The translations under genes were made by a program, and so were the position numbers. A stretch of 64,000 nucleotides of DNA from IMG/VR virus record IMGVR_UViG_3300028376_000003, positions 1 through 64,000 of that record. One strand, written 5' to 3'. Below the pieces are notes generated by a model. That model was not told the origin of the DNA, searched no databases, and worked only from the letters and a program-made list of their open reading frames with translations. This document shows positions 9,522-17,405 of the stretch, one piece after another. Every line of letters begins with the position of its first letter. Position 1 is the stretch's first letter. The DNA is from a virus.

Positions 9522-9564
9522 TATAGTAGAAGTAAACCAAAAAGTTATAAATTATTTTAAAAAT

Positions 9565-9598
9565 AAAAAATCACTCCATTTACATAGAGTGATTTTTT
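9565..9598 (-). terminator. Hairpin terminator
   Basis: The stem AAAAAATCACTC / GAGTGATTTTTT with a 10-base loop lies 30 bases after the stop of the 9629-9991 gene and before the polymerase gene. Confidence 0.85.
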
Positions 9599-9628
9599 GT
9601 TTAATTTAATATAGACTATGTGTCCGTT

Positions 9629-9991
9629 TTACCTTCTTACACCACTAGCATCACTTGCTAATCTTTTAAAATCTGTTGTTCCCTTGTCATATACAACATA
9701 AGTGATTTTCTTATTACGGCCACCCTTTCTCATATCTAATTTTCCTAGATAATCATTCTCTTTAGCTTGCTCTTGTAAGCCTTTCTTATCAAATGAAAAA
9801 GAATCCTCATCTTTTTTGACTTTGGCTTCAGCATCAGATAGTTCTTTCATAAAAGCTTTTTTTGCTTTATTAAAATCTTCCTTACTTTCATGGCCTTTAA
9901 AGAATTTTTTAACAGCTTTTTTACCTTTGTTAAAACTATCTTTCATACCTTCATTAGTAGAGAAGCTTTCAAATGTTTTTAAATTTTTCAT
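9629..9991 (-). CDS. Small basic protein with capsid-targeting-like tag
   Basis: A 120-residue product, Lys-rich and predicted largely helical. It starts MKNLKTFESFSTNEG, almost identical to the start of the protein at 36-416. Pieces such as KKAVKKFFKGHESKEDFNKA suggest a packaged, DNA-binding internal protein by analogy with T4 internal proteins (inference). It is a single-gene transcription unit with a consensus promoter-like element upstream (10024-10034) and a strong hairpin downstream. A 20-base leader segment is identical to one before the structural gene at 49560, hinting at shared late timing. Confidence 0.75.
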   Translation of the reverse strand: MKNLKTFESFSTNEGMKDSFNKGKKAVKKFFKGHESKEDFNKAKKAFMKELSDAEAKVKKDEDSFSFDKKGLQEQAKENDYLGKLDMRKGGRNKKITYVVYDKGTTDFKRLASDASGVRR

Positions 9992-10023
9992 ACAATATTT
10001 TATTTTGTTTTGTTTTTATAATG

Positions 10024-10034
10024 TATATATTAAA
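10024..10034 (-). promoter_or_regulatory. TTTAATATATA-class promoter candidate
   Basis: Exact consensus on the minus strand, 32 bases upstream of ATG 9991. The bases at 10011-10030 are identical, in the same orientation to the gene, to those at 49528-49547. Confidence 0.6.
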
Positions 10035-10058
10035 TAAAAAACTCTTTTTTTACCTTTT

Positions 10059-10547
10059 CTAGAAATCTATATCATAATAATCAATTAGTATATCTTCCTC
10101 ATCTTTGTAGAAGATGAGTTCGTCCCTTTTTATAAGTTGGTCTTCATAGTGATACCCAGTTCTAAATAAAGTTCTTATGAATGGGATATCTTTGCTATAA
10201 TTAATCTTTTCACTATCGACCATTAGACACAGTATTCTATTATCATCTTCTTTACTTTCTGTTATACCATCTTCATCTTTCTCCAATCCTTTTTTACCAT
10301 AGGCAGTAAATATAGTATCTAGGCTTTCGCCACTTCTTAACCACTTTATATTGATTTTATTACCAATCTTTATATCATTATTTTCTTCTTTCATGTAGAG
10401 GCGTATCCAAAAATATACTTTTTGTTTATTTACTATCTCTACTTTTGTATCTTGATTAACATCGTCATCTAAATCTTCTGTGTCAATTTTTCTAATACTT
10501 TCAACTAGAGTTGTTTTATAATCCCTTTCTTCTATGTTATTATCCAT
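10059..10547 (-). CDS. Hypothetical acidic protein downstream of thyA
   Basis: I do not recognise this family. The product is 162 residues, soluble and acidic, with a DEEDILIDYYDIDF-like C-terminal end. The start is placed at ATG 10547 rather than the TTG at 10574, which would overlap thyA and add an Asn-rich stretch. It lies 16 bases downstream of the thymidylate synthase stop on the same strand, so the two are probably co-transcribed. Confidence 0.65.
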   Translation of the reverse strand: MDNNIEERDYKTTLVESIRKIDTEDLDDDVNQDTKVEIVNKQKVYFWIRLYMKEENNDIKIGNKINIKWLRSGESLDTIFTAYGKKGLEKDEDGITESKEDDNRILCLMVDSEKINYSKDIPFIRTLFRTGYHYEDQLIKRDELIFYKDEEDILIDYYDIDF

Positions 10548-10563
10548 GTTGTTGTTATTATTT

Positions 10564-11400
10564 TTAGATTGCAATTTCTAGATTACTCTTTATTTTCTTA
10601 GTACCTGTTGTGTTTAATACTTTGAAGTGTTGTAATGAAAAGCTATAAAAATCTGTGTTTTCTTCTGTATTAAGTTCTAGGATTGGATGGTTATCTAGGG
10701 GAGTTCTATCTAGTATTTCTTTTAAAGCATCCATATGTCTATCATATACATGTAAATTTTGAACCAAATGACAGAATTTGCCCACTCTATATCCACAATG
10801 TTTAGCAACCATCATTTGAAAGGCTACATATTGTATCTTATTTATATACCCAGCCATTATGTAATCATTAGAACGTTGGTTTAGTGTCATATCTAAGTAA
10901 TAAAATCCTTGATAATTTCTTACTGACCAAGAGGTTGAATAGGCACAAGGAAATAATCCCTCTGTTTCGTTCAAGTCTTGATATTGGAACATATCTATTA
11001 TGTGCCTTCTTGAAAATGGATTATTTTTTAGGTTATAGAGTAGATTATCCATTAAATTATACTTTTTAATAGTAGCACCATATCTCTGGCCTATAGTGCC
11101 ATCACCAACATCCCATTCGTCCCACCATTTTATACCCAATTCTCTAGCTACTTCTAATGAACTAGTCTGTTTTTGGTATATCCATAATATTTCTTTAATA
11201 CCAGTTTTTGTTGCAGTATTTCTTAATGTTGTTATCGGAAATTCATTCTTAGATAGGTCATATTCTTCGAATACTCCTGTAATAAATTTACAATAGGCAG
11301 GTGTACTATCTTTATATCTAGGTCTAGGATTTTCATCCCAAGTCCCTTCGTTAATTATTTTATTTAAATTGTCTAAATAATATTTATCTGCTTTTATCAT
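10564..11400 (-). CDS. thyA: Thymidylate synthase (ThyA type)
   Basis: Folate-dependent conversion of dUMP to dTMP, supplying dTTP for an AT-rich phage genome. Visible signatures in the 278 residues: GTIGQRYG (101-108); the paired arginines of the partner-subunit phosphate site in SRRH (130-133); the catalytic cysteine in FPCAYSTSW (C152; the family usually reads PCH); QRSNDY (175-180); the pyrimidine-binding Asn in GYINKIQY (N187); and HVYDRHMDAL. The Asn argues against a dCMP hydroxymethylase, which has Asp there; a dUMP hydroxymethylase cannot be excluded. The ATG is preceded by a long leader containing one copy of a 24-base repeat. Confidence 0.93.
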   Translation of the reverse strand: MIKADKYYLDNLNKIINEGTWDENPRPRYKDSTPAYCKFITGVFEEYDLSKNEFPITTLRNTATKTGIKEILWIYQKQTSSLEVARELGIKWWDEWDVGDGTIGQRYGATIKKYNLMDNLLYNLKNNPFSRRHIIDMFQYQDLNETEGLFPCAYSTSWSVRNYQGFYYLDMTLNQRSNDYIMAGYINKIQYVAFQMMVAKHCGYRVGKFCHLVQNLHVYDRHMDALKEILDRTPLDNHPILELNTEENTDFYSFSLQHFKVLNTTGTKKIKSNLEIAI

Positions 11401-11536
11401 ATTAACATCTTATTTGGACATTATATATGATTTAGCAGAAAAGTTGATGTTGTATATTTTTAAATCGACAAAAACATGCAACATCATGATATATAAATAA
11501 ATAATATATAATTTTTTTTAATTTAGGATAAAAATA
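11401..11536. other. Intergenic leader upstream of thyA
   Basis: A 136-base AT-rich gap between the 2H phosphoesterase stop and the thyA start. It holds a 24-base sequence found again at 53854-53877 and no open frame of note. Confidence 0.6.
11470..11493 (-). promoter_or_regulatory. 24-base repeated upstream element, copy 1
   Basis: On the minus strand it reads TATATCATGATGTTGC followed by ATGTTTTT, about 70 bases before thyA. It is identical, in the same orientation to the downstream gene, to 53854-53877. It contains the palindrome ATCATGAT. Candidate operator, promoter or recombination scar. Confidence 0.55.
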
Positions 11537-12004
11537 CTAGATATTATGCCTCATAATTACCTTTCTTATATAGTTAGAGTGTTCTAATTGTAAATGTGTT
11601 GCTCTACCCAAAGTCAGATGTAATCCAAAATAAGGTTTTCCTAACCCCATTGCACTTCTTATGTTATCAATATCATTTGAATAAACTTTTATCCACCAAT
11701 GACCCTTATCATTGCATCTTATGAATGTGGGATCATACTCTATACTTATTTCCTTCTTATGGAATATAGACCTAGACTGCTCATATATGCTACTATCTAT
11801 AACATCATTAATAACGGTAACATGTGAACCTCTAAGGGGTTTGTTGAGTTGTAAATTAAACCTATTCTTCAGAAACCAAGAATAATACTCTGGTAAGTCA
11901 TCATCTATCTTCATAACAGCCACACTCTTCCACGAAGATTGTTTTAAATGTTTTTTAGTAACATTTATTGGATTAAAATATAATATACCTTTTGATTTAA
12001 ACAT
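11537..12004 (-). CDS. 2H phosphoesterase, candidate anti-CBASS (Acb1-like)
   Basis: A 155-residue protein with the two H-x-T motifs of the 2H phosphoesterase superfamily: SHVTVI (H61, T63) and LHLTLG (H129, T131). The 68-residue separation is almost that of the catalytic pair in T4 Acb1 (gp57B; H44 and H113 as I recall), and the overall size is close (about 152 residues). Acb1 cleaves cyclic di- and trinucleotide signals of the bacterial CBASS defence. A general RNA-repair or cyclic phosphodiesterase role is the alternative. It is a single minus-strand gene, with a TAnnTTTG match only a few bases before its ATG. Confidence 0.7.
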   Translation of the reverse strand: MFKSKGILYFNPINVTKKHLKQSSWKSVAVMKIDDDLPEYYSWFLKNRFNLQLNKPLRGSHVTVINDVIDSSIYEQSRSIFHKKEISIEYDPTFIRCNDKGHWWIKVYSNDIDNIRSAMGLGKPYFGLHLTLGRATHLQLEHSNYIRKVIMRHNI

Positions 12005-12007
12005 TTA

Positions 12008-12015
12008 CAAAGGTA
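12008..12015 (-). promoter_or_regulatory. TAnnTTTG (Bacteroidota -7) candidate
   Basis: TACCTTTG on the minus strand, 3 bases before ATG 12004. If used, the transcript would be almost leaderless. No convincing -33 element was found. Confidence 0.3.
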
Positions 12016-12024
12016 CAAAAATAT

Positions 12025-12035
12025 TTTAATATATA
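12025..12035 (+). promoter_or_regulatory. TTTAATATATA-class promoter candidate
   Basis: Exact consensus, 20 bases before the membrane-protein gene at 12056. Confidence 0.55.
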
Positions 12036-12055
12036 GATTAACAATAAAAAATAAT

Positions 12056-12451
12056 ATGAACTACTTGTTAATCATACTTTTAGCTAATATATTTTGGCTC
12101 GCTTACTGCTTTTTTGAAGGAGTAAGGGAAGGTATGGTTCAAGTTTACGAAGAAAACACAAGGAGAGAGATATCAATTGATTATCGAAAAATATTCAAAA
12201 TACAAGCTATATTATTTCTCACTCTAATGGCTTATATTACATTTAAATACATAGATTTTTATGCTATACCACTTATCATATCATACATTCTATTGTTCAG
12301 GTATTTAACAACGTTATCTTCTGATTGTGCTGTTAAAAATATAAAGTACTCAACTACAAAATATACTCAAAAAAAAAATATTAATAGTATGGTAATCGGA
12401 ATCTCAGTTCAAATCTTATTAATAGTAATAATAATATTTACAAAATTATGA
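12056..12451 (+). CDS. Small integral membrane protein
   Basis: Unrecognised family, 131 residues with four predicted membrane segments (about 2-20, 50-66, 70-88 and 112-129) and a short charged loop after the first. A role at the host envelope such as lysis, exclusion or transport is conceivable but not shown. It has its own promoter-like element, and its stop overlaps the start of a 42-residue gene (ATGA). Confidence 0.7.
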   Translation: MNYLLIILLANIFWLAYCFFEGVREGMVQVYEENTRREISIDYRKIFKIQAILFLTLMAYITFKYIDFYAIPLIISYILLFRYLTTLSSDCAVKNIKYSTTKYTQKKNINSMVIGISVQILLIVIIIFTKL

Positions 12452-12576
12452 AAAATATAAATATATACAAGAAAGAAGTAGCAATAAATAAAATTTGCAA
12501 AGAGAAGAATTGGAATCCCAACAACCTAACACCACAACAGAGGCTATTCATAGTCAAATCGACAGAATTTAAATAG
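12448..12576 (+). CDS. 42-residue conserved-looking small protein
   Basis: A short gene starting in an ATGA overlap with the membrane-protein stop. The product begins MKNINIYKKEVAINK and continues with a WNPNNLTPQQRLFIVKS-like C-terminal half. The overlap, same strand, and exact abutment with the convergent gene ending at 12577 support it as real. The NLTPQQRLFI-type motif resembles small helical modules in other phage proteins (recollection only). Function unknown. Confidence 0.6.
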   Translation: MKNINIYKKEVAINKICKEKNWNPNNLTPQQRLFIVKSTEFK

Positions 12577-13101
12577 TTATCCTAATATATTTTTAATTTT
12601 AACACCCCTTTTATAGGCTTTTAAATATTCATCAAACGAATAACTATTTTTGTTAATAAGATCTGTCACAACGTATGTAGTATCTGTATTATAATCAATA
12701 TTATTCGACTTTATATACACCCTTCTAGATATATTATACACGTTTATATTATCATTATGGGAGTAAGAGTAATCCCTTGATAGTATTACAAACTTAATAT
12801 TTGTACTAGTAAGACATTCCTTTATGTATAAAATTTGGTCAATAGAGTAATTAAATAGATTTATAACAATTAAATCTATTCTAAATAAGTTTGATTCATC
12901 ACTTAAAATTTTACATACGTCATCTTCTGATTTAAAATCTATTTGAGAAATTTTATATACTTGCTTAGAAGATAAATTAATATCATTCATATACAAGCAA
13001 TTGAGTCCAGATAACTCAAAAAAGTCAAATATTTTGTAGAATGACATTTCTATATCGAAACGGAATCCAGTTATAAAGTTCTTTTGATTTAATTGTACCA
13101 T
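12577..13101 (-). CDS. Hypothetical protein
   Basis: 174 residues of mixed alpha/beta character with hydrophobic strands such as IDLIVINLF and KFVILSRD separated by helices, compatible with a Rossmann- or receiver-like fold, but no defining motif is present. The start is set at ATG 13101; the longer frame to 13110 would need a TTG. It lies between the small plus-strand gene and the pyruvyl-transferase gene. Confidence 0.6.
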   Translation of the reverse strand: MVQLNQKNFITGFRFDIEMSFYKIFDFFELSGLNCLYMNDINLSSKQVYKISQIDFKSEDDVCKILSDESNLFRIDLIVINLFNYSIDQILYIKECLTSTNIKFVILSRDYSYSHNDNINVYNISRRVYIKSNNIDYNTDTTYVVTDLINKNSYSFDEYLKAYKRGVKIKNILG

Positions 13102-13173
13102 AAGTATCAAGTCTTAATATAATTTGTAGTTATAGATTTTATATATTTAAATGTTTGAAAGTAAATATAAATA

Positions 13174-13221
13174 ATGTTAGTTTCAGCACCAATACCAATA
13201 CCAATACCATTTAATATATGA
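13174..13221 (+). CDS. Possible 15-residue peptide with Pro-Ile repeats
   Basis: A tiny frame encoding MLVSAPIPIPIPFNI, built on three copies of ACCAAT. It has no recognisable ribosome-binding site and may be chance. Confidence 0.12.
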   Translation: MLVSAPIPIPIPFNI

Positions 13222-13230
13222 TATGAATAG

Positions 13231-13983
13231 CTAATCAAAGAAAGGACAAGCATCAGCAAGTTTTTCCAAATCTATATTAACAGAATAAGGTATATATTTA
13301 TTTAAAACTTGCTTTATGGTTGTATCTCTCTTAACAACTAAAGGTTGTTTAATCCCTTGACCAATCGACAAAAAATAATCATTAAATTTAAAGCTACCAC
13401 CTTCTATATCATTAGATATTTTTATCCATATACTTTTAACACCATATGTATCTGCACATATTATACCATGTAGAGAACTAGTTATTATATAATCACATGA
13501 TTTAACTTGGTTAATAACTTTTTCTAAACCACCTTTTATATCAATAAATAAAACATCTTTCTCAGTTTTATTTTTAACTACCCAATATGACTCCTTGTCC
13601 ACATAGTGTGGTAAAATACCGACTTTGAATTTTTTATCTATATTAACGTCATAAAAATGTGACATAAGAAGTGCTGGATCTCCATAAACTTCTGGGCATT
13701 TATATCCTTGTTTTAGTATTAAATCTCTAGTCAATGGTCCTCTTACTGCTCTTATATCAGGCTGAGATATAATATTACTATTGCTAGATATCAATCCTGA
13801 TCCCCACACGATTGTTTTATCATTTGAATGTGATAATATACTTCCTATACAACTATATTTATCTTCGTACTTATTAGGAGCAGAGTATACAACATTTTTA
13901 CCACTTATGAACCTAACCATGTGTGGACTCAATGCATCTCCCCAGTTATCACTAGGAAACCACAATAATTTTATATTATTCAT
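13231..13983 (-). CDS. Polysaccharide pyruvyl transferase family protein
   Basis: A 250-residue member of the polysaccharide pyruvyl transferase family, which adds pyruvate ketals to sugars of surface polysaccharides. Characteristic segments: SDNWGDALSP near the N-terminus, IVWGSGLI, IRAVRGPLTRDLI, VYGDPALLMS, the ITSSLHGIICADTYG segment, and FKFNDYFLSIG. The start is ATG 13983; the frame to 13989 would need a TTG. A divergent glycosyltransferase gene lies 70 bases away. Together they could modify virion glycans, host capsule or lipopolysaccharide (exclusion of other phages), or hypermodified bases (inference). Confidence 0.85.
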   Translation of the reverse strand: MNNIKLLWFPSDNWGDALSPHMVRFISGKNVVYSAPNKYEDKYSCIGSILSHSNDKTIVWGSGLISSNSNIISQPDIRAVRGPLTRDLILKQGYKCPEVYGDPALLMSHFYDVNIDKKFKVGILPHYVDKESYWVVKNKTEKDVLFIDIKGGLEKVINQVKSCDYIITSSLHGIICADTYGVKSIWIKISNDIEGGSFKFNDYFLSIGQGIKQPLVVKRDTTIKQVLNKYIPYSVNIDLEKLADACPFFD

Positions 13984-14055
13984 GTACAATAGCTTTATTT
14001 ATTATATAATTTTAAACATTTAAGTTTAATTTAATACAAACATAAATATATCAAC

Positions 14056-14811
14056 ATGAAAAACAATTACAAATTTTCGTTTATAATATGCTACAGACAC
14101 AGAACTGATAGGTTAAATCCATTAAAAAAGGTTATTGATTGGATTAATTCATTTGCGGGTGCAGAAATTATTCTAGTCGAACAAGACACTAATTCAAAAA
14201 TATCAGAATTAAACTTAGATGCTAAGCATATCTTTATAGAATCTAGTGAATTATTTAATAAATCATGGGGATTTAACGTTGGTCTTAAATATTCTACTAC
14301 CAATAAAATTATATTTTCTGATACTGATATAGTTATGAATCCCAATAAGTTTATAGAAAGTATAAACCTATTGGATAAATATGATATGGTTAGTCCATAC
14401 AATAAAGTCATAGACTTAAACGAGTGTGAATCAAATTTACCAATGAAAAACATTATGAGTATAAACAGACTAGGTAGAGGTGATGAAGATATACAGAAAA
14501 TAAATATATGCGGTGGGATAGCTATGTTTACTAGAAGTGCTATTGAAAAAATACATGGATGGAATGAACTATTTGTTGGATGGGGTGCAGAAGATGACTT
14601 CCAATCGATAAAAAGTAAACACTTCTTAAACCATATTGAACTAACAGGGAATTGCTATCACTTATATCATACAAGGGGTCTTACAGATGTTGATGCTTAT
14701 AAGAGGAATCTAAATCTATTCAACAAATACAGATTAATGAGTAAAGGTGAATTAAGTGTAAATATTAAACATTTAAATAATAAAGGTTTAAAAAACAAAT
14801 ACCAATTATGA
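14056..14811 (+). CDS. GT-A family glycosyltransferase (GT2/GT7-like)
   Basis: A 251-residue sugar transferase. The N-terminal strand KFSFIICYRHRTDR and the metal/nucleotide-sugar motif SDTDIVM (about 93-99) mark a GT-A fold. The C-terminal segment GGIAMFTR, then GWNELFVGWGAEDDFQS, matches the galactosyltransferase-type C-terminal domain of the GT7/GT2 group. Acceptor unknown. It is followed in an ATGA overlap by a gene of unknown function and is divergent to the pyruvyl transferase, suggesting a small glycan-modifying unit. Confidence 0.85.
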   Translation: MKNNYKFSFIICYRHRTDRLNPLKKVIDWINSFAGAEIILVEQDTNSKISELNLDAKHIFIESSELFNKSWGFNVGLKYSTTNKIIFSDTDIVMNPNKFIESINLLDKYDMVSPYNKVIDLNECESNLPMKNIMSINRLGRGDEDIQKINICGGIAMFTRSAIEKIHGWNELFVGWGAEDDFQSIKSKHFLNHIELTGNCYHLYHTRGLTDVDAYKRNLNLFNKYRLMSKGELSVNIKHLNNKGLKNKYQL

Positions 14812-15578
14812 TAGAAAAAGCAAAATTATTAACAATGTATAAAGAAGTTAATAATGAAGGTAGAGACTTAAGAATAAGTTATGTTCAACATAAAAAACTA
14901 TCAAGAGAAGAAAGCATTAATAAAGCAAAAAAAGAATTAAGAGAAATCAGTATTTTCTATATAAATGATGAGTGTTGTGAAGAGGCTTATAAAGCAAAAA
15001 AAAGGGAAGTAGATATGTTATACACAGATACAAGATTTTGGACAGAAACTTCTTACTTTGAAACTATTGAAAAAGTGATTAGACCTAATAGGATAATAAA
15101 TGATTTAGTTACTTACGAAGATATTGTAAGCACTATAGATAACAAGACTAAATATAAAAAAACTATAGGGAAAACACAGCTCAATGATATTTCTTTGAAG
15201 AATGATATAAGAAACACAAACTATGATAATATGATAGATAATGCTAACAAAATATATTTTTCAATACAAAATTATGATATGCAAATGAGTTATGATATTG
15301 ATTGGTCATCAATTGGGGACAATGAACACTTTACTGGTAAAAAAACTTTATTAGTAGGAACACGTGTTATGGATATATTATCCCTTCTAAACTTAGAATA
15401 TCCTATAGATAAAAATTATAATTTTATTTATGACCAAAGAATTAATCCCAATAAAATAATAATAGTTAATAATAGTAATAATGGTTTGAAGTTAATGATT
15501 GACAAAACTAATAATTGCTACTATTTAGATGAAGGGTTATCTTTAGAGAACAATCTTTGTTGGTTTAATATTATTTAA
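14808..15578 (+). CDS. Hypothetical protein coupled to glycosyltransferase
   Basis: 256 residues with no recognised domain. The first 70 residues are charged and helical; the C-terminal half contains strands such as KKTLLVGTRVMDIL and KIIIVNNSNNG. The ATG overlaps the glycosyltransferase stop, indicating co-translation. The end overlaps the convergent gene by 4 bases. It could be an accessory to glycosylation, but nothing in the sequence proves this. Confidence 0.65.
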   Translation: MIEKAKLLTMYKEVNNEGRDLRISYVQHKKLSREESINKAKKELREISIFYINDECCEEAYKAKKREVDMLYTDTRFWTETSYFETIEKVIRPNRIINDLVTYEDIVSTIDNKTKYKKTIGKTQLNDISLKNDIRNTNYDNMIDNANKIYFSIQNYDMQMSYDIDWSSIGDNEHFTGKKTLLVGTRVMDILSLLNLEYPIDKNYNFIYDQRINPNKIIIVNNSNNGLKLMIDKTNNCYYLDEGLSLENNLCWFNII

Positions 15579-16114
15579 GGCCTTGATTTCACTCTGACCT
15601 TATCATATTTCATAAGAAGCTTAAAAAAGTTATCATAATCCTCATTTACATTAGTTATTTTCTTCTCATACCAAATACTATTGTTCATATATTCAACTAT
15701 CATACCATCTCTTAAATCATCCTTATTAACAGGATTCCAGTATCTATCTATATCTACAAAAGAAAATGAGACACCGTTTAGTAAATAACATGTTCTGTCG
15801 TTATCAGTATTAAACATAGATACTTCTAATAGGCTCTCTGAGCCATCAAATCTTATTTGTTTTACAACTTCCTCCCCCAAGTATTTAATAACCATTGAAG
15901 GCTCTTTAAAGTGGTCTAGTATAAAAATAGCATCATCTCTAAGGCAGTCATTACCAGTGTTGCTATATGCAATAATACTAGGCTTATGATGGCCCCTATA
16001 ATATTGCTTCAATTCTATTATTTTATACTCCTTAGCGTATAAAACAGATATTATATCTTCTATTTTATCACATGTTATAAGTATAAAAGACGATTTCTTG
16101 TTTTCTAAGTCCAT
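15575..16114 (-). CDS. Hypothetical protein
   Basis: 179 residues with no recognised domain. The N-terminal part has strands ending in FILITCDK and KIIELKQYY; the C-terminus has a GMIVEYMNNSIWYEKKI-like beta segment. It is the first gene after a consensus promoter-like element 5 bases upstream; the longer minus-strand genes at 16126-19438 precede it. Confidence 0.6.
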   Translation of the reverse strand: MDLENKKSSFILITCDKIEDIISVLYAKEYKIIELKQYYRGHHKPSIIAYSNTGNDCLRDDAIFILDHFKEPSMVIKYLGEEVVKQIRFDGSESLLEVSMFNTDNDRTCYLLNGVSFSFVDIDRYWNPVNKDDLRDGMIVEYMNNSIWYEKKITNVNEDYDNFFKLLMKYDKVRVKSRP

Positions 16115-16119
16115 TTTAC

Positions 16120-16130
16120 TATATATTAAA
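16120..16130 (-). promoter_or_regulatory. TTTAATATATA-class promoter candidate
   Basis: Exact consensus on the minus strand, 5 bases before ATG 16114 in the short gap after the polymerase-like gene. Confidence 0.55.
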
Positions 16131-17364
16131 AAGAGAACTCTGATAATAAGATTTTTTGGAAGATATCATTAACATAGTCATAATGCTCTATTGGAACAAT
16201 GATACTATCGTGTACTGTTATCATTTTGATACTAGGATTACGCTCCATTACTGTTTTAACTATTCTATTAAATATAACATTAGATTCCATTCTCTGTAAG
16301 TCACATGATAATTTTTTATAATTACCACAATCCCTTTTATATAGATTTATAAAATTAAATATAGTTGGAAATAATTTTTGAAACATTTTATCACTTTTTG
16401 ACTTATAAATATGATTTCCAAATAAAACACTATATGTCATAGTTTTTGCTTTTTTTCTATCTCTAATATCTAGTTTAGTCATAAGGTATTTATAGAAATT
16501 ACCATTTTTTGTCAACGCCTTAAAAATATCAAATTCTTCTTTATTAACCCATTTAGTCCCAGATTCTTCAATAAGCTTAGTCAAAAATAAAGGTTGGGAA
16601 TTTGATATATCAATCTCTCTAACATCACTACCATTAATTTTCAAGCAGTTTTTTCTTATAAATGACTTAAGTATTGTAAAGTTAGTATGCATCCTACCAT
16701 ACTTATCAAAGTGGTAGAATATATGATTATTTCTAACACATTCAACTGCATAGCTATTCTTATTATAAGATTCCGTTCCATCTCCTTTGATTGTGTTTAG
16801 GAAAGACATAGACATTTGTTCATCTATTTCAACCGAAAATAAGTCTTCTATAAGTTTTTCCCTAACAAAAAACTCTATAAGGCTTCCATCTTTTTTACAT
16901 ATTTCATAATCTTCCAAAACACGTTTTGCATACTTTTTTAATATAAAACTATCTTTGTTCTCATAGCGTGTCATCTTCTTCTTAAATACAACAGGCTTTA
17001 AAGAATATATTCTAGAAGATACAGTTTTTAGATAATCCTTATCTAAGTTAATAACTTTTATATCAACTAAGTAATCGATATAATAATTATAATTCATACC
17101 ATACCTCTCTTTTAAAACACTCGAATTTAATGGAAATCCATTAGTTTTATTTATATAATATTTAAGTATAAGGTTATTAATTATATCAACTAAGTAATCT
17201 ACTTTTAAATTCTTTTCTTTATAACGTATCTTTCTCTGATCTATCACATCATTAAAGAAATGGGGTAGGAATTGATATACGAATTTTTTATTATTTAAGT
17301 TTTTTTGTAATCCAGATAGCTTCTTCTCGCTTTTAGCATAAATACTAGATTCTTTTTTTACCAT
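16126..17364 (-). CDS. Protein with family-A-polymerase-like palm domain
   Basis: A 412-residue protein whose last 170 residues carry three motifs in the order of family A DNA polymerases: VREIDISNSQP (D252; like motif A DYSQIE), RDRKKAKTMTYSVLFGN (301-317; like motif B with its R, K, Y and G) and ITVHDSIIVP (H385-D386; like motif C VHDE). There is no 3'-5' exonuclease, and the N-terminal 200 residues are Lys-rich and unrecognised. It could be a primase-polymerase, a repair polymerase, or an RNA-synthesising relative. Catalytic residues appear intact, but the overall assignment rests on motif order and spacing. Confidence 0.6.
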   Translation of the reverse strand: MVKKESSIYAKSEKKLSGLQKNLNNKKFVYQFLPHFFNDVIDQRKIRYKEKNLKVDYLVDIINNLILKYYINKTNGFPLNSSVLKERYGMNYNYYIDYLVDIKVINLDKDYLKTVSSRIYSLKPVVFKKKMTRYENKDSFILKKYAKRVLEDYEICKKDGSLIEFFVREKLIEDLFSVEIDEQMSMSFLNTIKGDGTESYNKNSYAVECVRNNHIFYHFDKYGRMHTNFTILKSFIRKNCLKINGSDVREIDISNSQPLFLTKLIEESGTKWVNKEEFDIFKALTKNGNFYKYLMTKLDIRDRKKAKTMTYSVLFGNHIYKSKSDKMFQKLFPTIFNFINLYKRDCGNYKKLSCDLQRMESNVIFNRIVKTVMERNPSIKMITVHDSIIVPIEHYDYVNDIFQKILLSEFSF

Positions 17365-17405
17365 AGCTATATAATGTGGTTGATTTTTTAAATTTTGTTA
17401 GATTT

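Noticed and set aside
10564-11400. dCMP hydroxymethylase instead of thymidylate synthase
   Set aside because: The substrate-determining position keeps Asn (GYINKIQY) rather than the Asp of dCMP hydroxymethylases.
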